Both the position numbers and the translations under genes were made by a program. A stretch of DNA of 64,000 nucleotides. Origin: Symbiodinium natans (lineage: Eukaryota > Sar > Dinophyceae > Suessiales > Symbiodiniaceae). Location: positions 660,360-724,359 of the forward strand of contig CAJNDS010001491.1 of assembly GCA_905221605.1 (NCBI GenBank). The letters are read 5' to 3'. The notes under the pieces were generated by a model. The model had not been told where the DNA came from. It ran no database searches and saw only the letters and a list, made by a program, of their open reading frames with translations. Below, in pieces: positions 11,062-20,404 of this stretch; position 1 is the stretch's first letter, and each line of letters begins with the position of its first letter.

Positions 11062-11146
11062 TTGCTGCGGGCTTTTGCCACTGGCGCCGCCGCCTTCCTC
11101 GAGCGATCGCCTACCAGCGGGATTTGCGCCTTGCTGGCACTTTCGG
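11062..11146 (+). CDS. Exon-like island (strong)
   Basis: Canonical pyrimidine tract and CTCCAG acceptor, then LLRAFATGAAAFLERSPTSG ICALLALS, then a GT donor (TCGG|GTGGGG). TTTAGGG repeats follow. Confidence 0.6.
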
Positions 11147-11280
11147 GTGGGGGCGGGGCGGTGGTTGGGGTTTAGGGTTTAGGGTTTAGGGTTTAGGGGC
11201 CAAATCCCTAAAGCTCCTAAAGCCCCAAATCCCTAAAGCTAGAATTAAAGCCCCCCAAACCCTAAAACCTCCAGAAGCCA

Positions 11281-11806
11281 TGGCACACACTGTTGAAGCG
11301 CTCGCGCACAGCGGCAGCAGCGCCGCGAGCACAGTCCTGTCCTGGATGACCAGAAGTCGGCAGAACAATTGCATCAAAGAGGGCTGCAGGTTACGCCCGC
11401 AGCCGCCTTCCGTACAGAGTCCGCGAGGAACATTAACACAAACACCCGACCACATTAGCGGGTGAATGCTGCTTCCACCTCGCTGGACAGATGCCAGTGG
11501 AGGTATGACAAGAAGATCAAGACTACTTTGTATGTGCAGCCAATCTGACGTGGCCGCACTCGAAACTGAAAGGAACAAACTGAGCTCGAACTGGTAGAAG
11601 AGCATGACAAACGAGACCATGCAGACACAAAGGACAATTTTCGAAGTTTTCAAGTCAAGGATGTGTTTCTCCACGTGCTCACTTCCCGTTGACCTGAAAC
11701 TGCACTCAAGGAGATCGCTGCCGAAGACCTGAACATGGAGGCTACAGAGCAACAGGGCCACTACGCCCGGCAGCCAAATCATCCCCGCAGCCCACTTCAG
11801 AAAGGT
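11281..11806 (-). CDS. Membrane-like open frame on minus strand
   Basis: Minus-strand frame of about 175 residues after a possible AAG acceptor near 11,806. It has hydrophobic segments WLPGVVALLLCSLHVQVF and IVLCVCMVSFVMLFYQFE, which look like membrane spans. Bracketed on this strand too by CCCTAAA upstream and TTTAGGG downstream. The upstream part of the same frame over the C- and A-runs is spurious. A competing plus-strand frame at 11,275-11,345 (HTVEALAHSGSSAASTVLSW) cannot be excluded. Could be an exon of an antisense gene or a pseudogene. Confidence 0.35.
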
Positions 11807-12036
11807 TTTTCTGGACTCAGAGCTCCAGGAGCCATAAAACCCCCCCCCCCCCCCCCACAAAAAAAAGCAAAAAAAGAAAACAACAAAAACAACCAACAAA
11901 AAACCCCTCAACCCCCCCCAAAGCCTAACATGTCTGGTGCCTTTAGGGTTTAGGGTTTCGGGTTTAAGGTTTAGGGTTTAGGGTTTGGGGTTTGGGGTTT
12001 GGGGTTTTGGGTTTGGGGTTTGGGGTTTGGGGCGAG

Positions 12037-12111
12037 AGGCGCCGAAGTGTGGAGCATCACCCGCCAAGCGATGCGCGGGAGCTCAGCTGGCGGGTGTGGG
12101 CAGCGGTTCAT
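12037..12111 (+). CDS. Exon-like island, 25 codons
   Basis: GCGAG acceptor; frame RRRSVEHHPPSDARELSWRV WAAVH; GT donor at CAT|GTCGGG. Phase 0 at both ends. G-rich repeats flank it on both sides, so it departs from the usual C-left pattern. Confidence 0.45.
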
Positions 12112-12114
12112 GTC

Positions 12115-12640
12115 GGGGCTTTTTTAGGGGCTTTTAAGGGGCTTCTAAGTGGGTTTCTATGGGTTTCTAAGGGGCTTTAGGGGGTTTTAGGGGTTTGGGG
12201 GCTTCTCAGGGGCTTTTTAGGGGCTTTTTCGGGGCTGTTTTAGGGCTTTTTAGGGGCTTTTTCGGGGCTTTTTAGGGGCTGGGCTTTCTTAGGGGCTAAT
12301 TTTAGGGGCTTTTTAGGGGCTTTTTAGATGCTTTTTAGGGGCTTTTTAGGGGCTTTTTAGGGGCTTTTAAGGGGCTTTTTAGCTGCTAGGGGCTTTTTAG
12401 GGGCTTTCTTAGGGGCTTTCTTAGGGGCTTTCTTAGGGGCTTCTTTTAGGGGCTGTTTAGGGGCTTCTTAGGGGCTTTTTAGGGGTTTTTAGGGGCTATT
12501 TAAGGCTTTGTAAGGGCTTCTTTGGGTTAGGGGCTTCTAAGGGGCTTTTTTGGGGGCTTCTAAGGGGCTTCTATGGGTTTCTATGGGTTTTTTGGGGGCT
12601 TTACAGTAGGGGTTTCGGGGGGTTTTATGGGTTTTAGGGC
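12115..12640. repeat. TTTTTAGGGGC 11-12-mer array
   Basis: Over 500 bp of tandem TTTTTAGGGGC with length variants, all G-strand, decaying to TTCTAAGGGGC and TTCTATGGG at the right. It looks like an expanded telomeric-heptamer derivative. Confidence 0.9.
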
Positions 12641-12924
12641 TTTAGGAGCTTTAGGGGTTTGAGGTTTTAAGGCTTCAGCGTGTTTGGGGCTTTTAAGGTT
12701 GGTTTTGGGGCGCCTTAGGAGTTTGGGTGGTGTGGGGATTTGAGGGTTGTAGCACGTAGGGCGTGGGGCTCAGGGTTTGGAACATTTCTTGCAGTCTCCG
12801 CTTGTTGATCGAGCGAGCTCGGGGTGGGCGCAATCCAGCCAATCACTTCGAGCATCTATCATGTCCAACAGACGTGATCGACCCTTAAACCCTAGACCAA
12901 TGAACCCTAGACCTTCGATCCTAA

Positions 12925-13033
12925 ACTGTAAACCCTAAACCCTAAACCCTAAACCGTAAACCCTAAACCCTAAACCCTAAACCCTAAACCCTAAACCCTA
13001 AACCCTAAACCCTAAACCCTAAACCCTAAACCC
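12925..13033. repeat. CCCTAAA array
   Basis: About 15 C-strand heptamers directly upstream of the island at 13,039. Confidence 0.95.
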
Positions 13034-13038
13034 CGGAG

Positions 13039-13097
13039 GCTCGACCATGATGCGGCTGAGAGGCGCATCTGCGTCCAGCAGCTCCTCGGTTCGAAAG
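13039..13097 (+). CDS. Exon-like island ending on a telomeric splice donor
   Basis: GGAG acceptor; frame LDHDAAERRICVQQLLGSK; the donor is TTCGAAAG|GTTTAGGG, the GT being part of the first repeat. Perfect C-strand array left, perfect G-strand array right. Confidence 0.6.
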
Positions 13098-13372
13098 GTT
13101 TAGGGTTTAGGGTTTAGGGTTTAGGGTTTAGGGTTTAGGGTTTAGGGTTGGGGTTTAGGGTTTAGGGTTTAGGGTTTAGGGTTTAGGGTTTAGGGTTTAG
13201 GGCTTAGGGGAGCACCACAGAAACCCCAGAAGCCTCCAAGTCCGGCTCCCCTAAATCCTCAAACCCTAAACCCTAAACCCTAAACCCTAAACCCTAAACC
13301 CTAAACCCTAAACCCTAAACCCTAAACCCTAAACCCTAAACCCTAAACCCTAAGCCCTAAACCCTAAACCCT
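13098..13372. repeat. TTTAGGG array then CCCTAAA array
   Basis: 13,098-13,204 G-strand and 13,258-13,372 C-strand around about 50 bp of unique sequence. A textbook inverted telomeric pair. Confidence 0.95.
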
Positions 13373-13437
13373 ACAGCCTCAAAAGCCCCCTTTGAAGAAT
13401 GGGCTTTAAAGAGGCGCCGGTTGAAAGACCTACCCTA

Positions 13438-13570
13438 GGCCCCTGCTTGAAGGTTCATGGTATTCATTAGCCAAGGATAGCTAACCCCACATTATAACCA
13501 TATTAGGGCACTTAAGGGGCTTACAAGTGGGTTATAAGTACAGTTCGAAGTGGTTAAGAAGTACCCTTAA
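13438..13570. mobile_element. MITE-A copy, degenerate
   Basis: GCTTGAAGGTTCATGG left arm; AAGTACAGTT and AAGAAGTACCC right-side remnants. The right arm is eroded. Confidence 0.5.
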
Positions 13571-13675
13571 GCCCCTAAGCCCAACATTTTCAAGCCCTAA
13601 GCCCCGAACTCTGCAGCCCCCCGAGTTTCACACCTTGCGAAGAAGCCTCTGGTTGGTCTTTTTGGGTTTCAGGGC

Positions 13676-13805
13676 TTTGGGGTTTCAGGGTTTCAGGGTT
13701 TCAGGGTTTCAGGGTTTCAGGGTTTCAGGGTTTCAGGGTCTCAGGGTTTTAGGGTTTCAGGGTTTTCAGGGTTTCAGGGTTTCAGGGTTTTAGGGTTTCA
13801 GGGTT
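13676..13805. repeat. TTTCAGGG octamer array
   Basis: About 14 octamers TTTCAGGG with TTTTAGGG and TTCTCAGGG variants; a further telomeric derivative. Confidence 0.9.
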
Positions 13806-13868
13806 TTGGGGTTTTCGGGGCTTAGGGTGTCCAGGGTTCAGGGTTCAGTGCGAAGGGTACGGGGGCAG

Positions 13869-13924
13869 GCTTCTTCCTGGCCTGGTGGCGGTGAGCCCCG
13901 CGGAGGCCTCTGCGCAGCTGTTAA
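13869..13924 (+). CDS. Exon-like island with canonical GTAAGG donor
   Basis: GGCAG acceptor; frame LLPGLVAVSPAEASAQLL; donor GTAAGG. Its left flank is G-strand rather than C-strand. Confidence 0.45.
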
Positions 13925-14279
13925 GTAAGGTTTCGGATTTCGGGGTTAAGATTTCGGGGCGTTTAGGGTTTGTGATTTTTTCGTTGGTTTGGGGAATGAA
14001 GGGTTTGGTGTTAGGCTTCGGGTTTCAGGTAGAATGGAGGGTTCCGGCTTCAGGTTGAGGGTTTCCCCCGACAAGTTGAAGGCTACGGGGCTTCGGCTTT
14101 CAGGGGCATTCGGCAAAACGGGTTATCGCGGGACAACCGGGCTGAAGGTTGGATTCAGGGTTTAGGGTTTAGGGTTCAGGGTTTAGGGTTTGGGGTTTAG
14201 GGTCGTCTTGAGGCGACACAAGGCCAGGTCCCTCTGAGTAAAAGCCCTATTCTCGTAAGCCTCCACATAAGCCCACAGG

Positions 14280-14396
14280 TTTAACCCTAAACCCTAAACC
14301 CTAAACCCTCAGCCCTACACCCTAAACCCCAAACCCTAAACCCTAAACCCTAAACCCCAAACCCTAAACCCTAAACCCTAAACCCCCAAAAAACCC
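14280..14396. repeat. CCCTAAA array leading to CCCACAG
   Basis: C-strand heptamers with CCCCAAA variants; AAAAACCCACAG at the end gives the acceptor for the next island. Confidence 0.9.
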
Positions 14397-14400
14397 ACAG

Positions 14401-14486
14401 GTTTCTGCCAACCACATCTCCGAGATGGTGGCAGGCCTCTTCCAGTCAGGGATGCCGGACGAAGGCCCCCTCTGGGGGGTGGGGAG
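14401..14486 (+). CDS. Exon-like island ending on a telomeric splice donor
   Basis: Starts after CCCACAG; frame VSANHISEMVAGLFQSGMPD EGPLWGVG; ends GGGGAG|GTTTAGGG at the head of a perfect G-strand array. One of the clearest islands. Confidence 0.65.
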
Positions 14487-14558
14487 GTTTAGGGTTTAGG
14501 GTTTAGGGTTTAGGGTTTAGGGTTTAGGGTTTAGGGTTTAGGGTTTAGGGTTTAGGGA
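14487..14558. repeat. Perfect TTTAGGG array
   Basis: Ten G-strand heptamers starting at the inferred donor of the preceding island. Confidence 0.95.
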
Positions 14559-14714
14559 TTTTGGGGTTTGGGGTTTAGGGTTTGGCGTTTAGGAGAACTC
14601 CTCGTGGTGAGCCTGCGCGTATTTTGGGCGGATTGTTTTGGGCTCCTTACCCGAGGGTTTTCGCTTCGGCTTTTTTTGGGGGCTAGGGTTGAAGGATGGT
14701 GGTTTCCGAAATTG

Positions 14715-14815
14715 GGGTACCCTTTTGGAGTCCTCATTATAAGGGATAAGGGGATCCGACTGCTTGGAGGTCTATTTTGGGGGTCCGCTATTTTCGTAAA
14801 CCCCCATGGGGTATT
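14715..14815. mobile_element. Element E copy
   Basis: GGGGTACCC...TTTTCGTAAACCCCC stretch shared with about 46,595-46,695 and 55,808-55,912, and in reverse at 37,382-37,470. AT-richer than its flanks; no ORF. Confidence 0.5.
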
Positions 14816-14821
14816 GGGCAG

Positions 14822-14869
14822 GAGGCCCTGGACGCTCGACGGCTGCTACGCGCGAGGCAACCCTCGACG
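14822..14869 (+). CDS. Exon-like island, 16 codons, GT donor
   Basis: GGGCAG acceptor; frame EALDARRLLRARQPST; donor ACG|GTTGAGGG, a telomere-like repeat. Phase 0 both ends. Confidence 0.55.
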
Positions 14870-15143
14870 GTTGAGGGTTGAGGTTTGAGGGTTTAGGGTT
14901 TTGGGTTTAGGGTTTAGGGGTTTAGGGTTTAGGGTTTAGGGTTTAGGGTTTAGGGTTAACCCCAGAAAAAGCTGTCCGAGCTTGTCATGCCATAGTTAGT
15001 TGATCAGCATGCGCTGCACCTCATCTGTGATCAGCTTGATGTCCTCGACAACAGAACAAGGCAACTCAACTGGCAATTCACCGAGGATTTTCAGGCTCGT
15101 GCCCGGCTCGTCTCGAAAGTCGGTGTCCGCAAGCGTGGCAGGC

Positions 15144-18100
15144 ATGGCAAGCATGGCAGGCATGGAAGGCATGGCAGCCGTGGCATGGTTGGTGCTCGTG
15201 GCCGTTCTCTTCCCATCTCAGACAGGCGCTTCGTGCCTGCCAGCGGCCATTGACATCGGCGAGCGGAAGTACTTGACGAATGTCAACGGCGAGTCCTACC
15301 CCATTGGCGTGTATATGGGTAACTGGGATGCATCCTTCCTCACGAGCCACCTGCTGAAGATCATCATCGAGGACTGGGCGTTCTTTTTTCCCGACCTATC
15401 AGGAAGTATTAAACATGAAAAGATAGTGAATAAATAAACAACAAATAAATCAATATAAAGACAGAAATAAAGGTAAATCAAGAAATAAATAAGCAAATAA
15501 ATAAATGAATAAAAGTCTGCATATAAACAAGAAATAAATGCACATAACTGTGTATATATATATATGTATATGTATGTGTATATATATATATGTATATATA
15601 TCTGGCATCTTGTTTTTACATTTCGGCCTCAAGGAGCGCATGGGCTTCCACGCCGAGGCGAAGGGCCCGTGTCCTGACATGTTGAGTTGCTTCTACGCGC
15701 TCCTCGGCTGCACGTCCCCCAGCAACAGCAGCGACAGGGGATGCGGTCAACCAGTGACCTACAACGACGTCAACCTCGAGGCCTGGTCGGAAGGCTACCA
15801 GAATGAGTGGAAACTCATCCAAAGTCAGTACGCCTCCATGGCTCCTGTGGACCTGGGCAGCATGGGTTACGAGGGCACCTCCTCATTTTTCATCCGTCAG
15901 ACGGCGCGGCGCCGTGCTTACCACGAGGATGGCACCGCGCTGGACTTCTACCGAGGATGGAACATGTCGTGGAGCCTGCCGTCGAAGTACTTCGATGACC
16001 TAGCTTCTATAAGCCGTAGCTTGATGGTGCCTTGTGCACAAACTCGTTTCATGGCGACAGAAGCGAACCAGAACTATCTGCGAATCACAGGTGGGGTGCT
16101 GAACAAGGGCAGGGCACGCCGTAGAGCTATGCACTAGTGGGCTTGGCGTCATTGTGTAGGTTCAGTTCAGCCATAGGCATGTTGGTGAGAAGCGGCAGGT
16201 GACGATGCGGGTGTCGAGATGCTCCCTGATGGCACGCTTGCTGCCATTTGTCCAGACGACTACTTCTGGCTCTCTCCGACCTGCCGCGAAGATTCGACTC
16301 GGTGCGTGCCGTATGTCACTGGTGGCACGGGTTGGGGTCTGGATGATCTGATGCAAAAGGTTACCAGCTATGACATGCCTGTTGCCATTGGGGTTGCAAG
16401 ATCATGGTCGACACTACCTCGAGAGTTCAACGTGTTCTTTTACTGGTTTGTTCCAGATACTACGTTTTTGGATCTTGATCCAGTCGAGATCGTGTTTCCT
16501 CCATACGACTTCCGTGCATACACCAGTGGTGACAAGCGTACTGTGGCTGCATCGACCGCAATTACCAAGATCGTCAGCCAAGACTTGGTCACCTTAGCGC
16601 CCTCGGTGGAAGACCTCGTGCGGAACTTGCGATTGGGCCGTAATGATGTCATGAACATGTTGAAGGACATGCAAGACACCGGAGACTCCTATGCGACCGT
16701 GGCCTGTCACTTGGTCAAAGTTGTACAGACTTGAGGGCAACTGTTTGCATCTCCCTTTCGGGGTGCGATAGAAAGCCGGGCAGCCCGAGTCAGGGGTCGA
16801 CAGCCAAGGTCGCTGGTTACAGTCGAACCCTAGCTGGCAGGATTGGCTGCCGGACCGCACCAAGTGCTCCCCCGGCTTCGGCCTCTACGACACGACGCAA
16901 GAGACCTTTATTGGCACACGTGCAGACCCGACTTTCTTGGCGTGCCGTCCTTGTGTGTCCGGAAGGTATTCAGCTCGGTTGCATGACGCCGCAGGATCTG
17001 CGCGCCCGGAAGTAGCCAAGCATCGGGTGCAGCCCTGCAGTGCGAGCCGTGCCAACTTGGGAAGTCACAGAATAACTCCGGCAGCCAAGCGTGCAATCGT
17101 TGCAAGATCGGTGAGTACCAGGATGAGCCAGGTTCCTTTGTGGTGCTTTACTGTAACTTTAGATCCTTCGCCTTTTTTGGGGTTTATTGGGGCTTCTTGC
17201 TAAGGCAGCCCTAGAATTGTAGATTTATAGCTGCCCTCCCAAGTGCAGCCAAGGTTCCAGCAGCTGCAAGGTTTGCCCAGGTGGCACGACCCTCGGCTTG
17301 GGCTCCTTGGCGCTTGAGGACTGCGGCTGCCCAAAAGGCTTCATTGACTCGAGTGGCACAAGGAACCTGAGCTGCATGGAGTGCGGGGAAGGCCGGGACC
17401 GTTCAGGATTTCAGGGTTTAGGGTTTAGGGTTTAGGGTATTTTTCTGGTTTTTTTCTCTTCCTCCTTAAGTGAGAGCGAGGGAACAAGATGCGTTGTGTG
17501 AGAGGCTTGGACTGCCCGGCGCTCGCCACGCTACAAGGCCTTCTGTCCGGCAGCTCGGACCTTGGCCCAGAGTTCGTGGCGAGCATCTTGCCCGGATTCT
17601 ACAGCAGCGTGGCGGAGCCGCTGGACCTGTATCGCTGCGTCGAGGCTGCTGCAGGCACCCGCTGTCCGGGGGGCGTCCCTGCAGCTTGTACGGGACTGCT
17701 GAACAACACGGCCTGCACCGACTGCCCCAGCGGAAGGCACTGGGACAGGTCTGAGGGAGAGTGTGAGGAGTGCACACCCTGGCAGCAACTCGGCTGGGTG
17801 TTCGCAGTCGCGGTGGTGTTGTCAGGCCTGGTCATGGTCTACTACATGATGACTGCTCAAAGCACGGCCAAGGCTTCCGTGCTTTTTACAACGACGTGTG
17901 CGTTCGGCATGACCATCTCGTCGCTACAATCCGTCGGCATCATTGGGACGATGACCGTTCGAGTTCCCGAAGGTTTGAAGGCCATCTATGCGTTTCTTCA
18001 GGTCTTTCTGCTGGACTTCGACAACTTTGCCTTCAGCTGCGTCGCAGGTGGTTCTGCCCGTGCTCGTTACATTGCCTCGGTCCTTGTCTTCCCGGGTGCT

Positions 18101-20357
18101 GTATGCTGGCTCGTGTGCTGCTACTATGCATCCAAGCTCTCGCCCAAGAAGCTGCGATGGGAAGCCAGCAAGACCAAGAGCACCATAGGGGCCTTGCTTC
18201 AGCTTTCATTCAGCACGATGAGTACCATTTCCATGGCACCAATGATGTGCTTCAGGCTTTGGGGTGGGGGTTTAGGGTTTAGGGTTTAGGGTTTAGGGTT
18301 TAGGGTTAACCCTGAACCCTAAACCCTAAACTGAGTATTGCCTCGGTAAGAACCTAGAGATACCCAGAGAACCATTTCTGCCTTGAGCTTCAAGAATGTG
18401 TTTCCCTGCATCAGTCACCCGAATGGCGTCTTCAGCCTCTTGAAGTACCCCAGCATCACTTGTGGCACGGAGGACCCCGTTCCTTTGCATGTGGGACCCC
18501 AGGCCTTGCTCGTGCCCTCTGCGAGCTATGCAGTGGTTAGTCGGGTGAGCCTTCCGAAGGTTTTGTTACGTGGTCTCTTCAGGGTGACGCTTCGATTCAG
18601 TGGGTTCGGGTTGGCTTGTGCTTGGCCTGGCTTCATGATGTCATGGGTCTGTGTAGTGGGCTGTGAGCCTGTGGTCTGAACAAAGCTTCTGTGTCGTTGC
18701 TCCAGCTGCTCAACATGCCAGCAAGCCTGGAGCTAGCATAGCACCCAGTCGGAAGCAGCTTTCACCTTTGGATTCTGCCCGGAGGAAGAAGGTCCGTGCA
18801 ACAAAAACAAGCCTAGTTCATCCCTTCTTCGTGGTCAGAGCCGGAAGTATTGCGGATGTAAAAAAGGAAAGCTCTCACCCTGCAGGATCACACCGTCATG
18901 CTCATCTTCGGTGTGCTGCTCCTCCTGCTGGGCGTCCTGGGCTTCCTTGCCGCATGCACCTACGCCGTGGTCGTGGTGCCGCGATGGAGCAGGGATGGGC
19001 ACCACGCGAATGTGAAAGCCTTCAGATTCCTGCTGTTCCGCTTTCGGCTGGACTCCTGGTGGTTTGGACTGCTGCTGCTGCTACGGGGTCCGCTGATGTC
19101 GCTCCCGATCGCCCTGGCGACGGACTATCCGCCTGTGCAGGTCACGTGCGTGATGCTCGTGTTCCTGGTGATCCTGATCATCCAGGCGAATGCCTGGCCG
19201 TGGAAGGTGCCACTTCTGAACGTGCTGGACTGCTTCATTGGCTTCTGCATCACCATGCTTGTGGCTTCGAACTCCTTCTACCTGGGCGACCTCGAGGGTA
19301 GCATGAAGGACTTTGCCGATGCAGCGGGCTCGGTGATCATGGGCATGATGGGAGGCTAAACCCTAAACCCTCAACCCTCAACCCTCAACCCTCAGCCCTC
19401 AACCCTCAACCCTCAACCGTCAACCTTCAACCCTAAACCCTAAACCCTAAAACCCTAAACCCCAAACCTAAACCCTAAATGGGCATGATGGGAGGCGCCG
19501 TCGCTTTGCTCTTCGTCATGACCGTCTGTGCCTTGGCTTTCCGGGCGGCGCTCGGCGGGCAGCAGGAGCTCATCGCCTTCAACCTCCAGAGGACTTTTTG
19601 CTTTGTTTTTTTCCTCACCCTCGGTGCGGGGTTGTTAGATCTTAAACTCAACTTTTTTTCTTGTCCGGAACTCTTCTTGGTCTACTCCTCGCTCATCTTT
19701 GGAGCGCCCAACCCTGGAGAGCCCAACCTTGTCACCGGAGTGCCCAGCCCCAGAGTGTCCCTGGAGTGCCCAACCCCAGACTATCTCTACCAAGAGAGGG
19801 TGGGGATGTTCGAAGTGAAATAATTTGTTGGTGCGGTTGGCCCTTTCAGTGTTACAAGGTTAGGTTAGGTCGGCCAGGCCTGCTAAAGCATGCCCCTGCC
19901 CATATAGTCTGGGGGGCAGTTTTTCACTTCTGCCAGCGCCTTATGAAGGCCTACTGTGAGTTCGACAAGAGAAGACAAGTGCTCAAAATTGCTTGTCTAG
20001 GCAGGCTTCGGTTGTGATGTTGTCAGACAGACGTGCTCTTACACCACATCTTAGCTTGCAGCGGGTTGCATCTTGAAGAGGACGCCGGCGCCCACCCTCG
20101 TTGCAGAAGCCATGCAGTCCATGGCAGCCAAGCTCGCAGAGATGGATCGGGAAGGACTGGTGAGGGCGTTGTCAGCGATGGGAGTTTACGACAGCAAGTT
20201 GCTTCTGGCGTCGGTGTCCTTGCTCGGCACAGAGGTCGTCCCGTCCGATGCCGATGAGATGGCAAAGAGGTGGAGCGAAAGGGCTCGTTAGCAGACGCAT
20301 AGAAGGATATAGAATTATATAATTTTATATACTATACACATACACATACGCATACAC

Positions 20358-20404
<47 letters not shown>

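Noticed and set aside
12794-12885. Possible exon (SPLVDRASSGWAQSSQSLRA)
   Set aside because: Flanked by repeats in intron-like order (G-strand left, C-strand right), and the minus strand is equally open.
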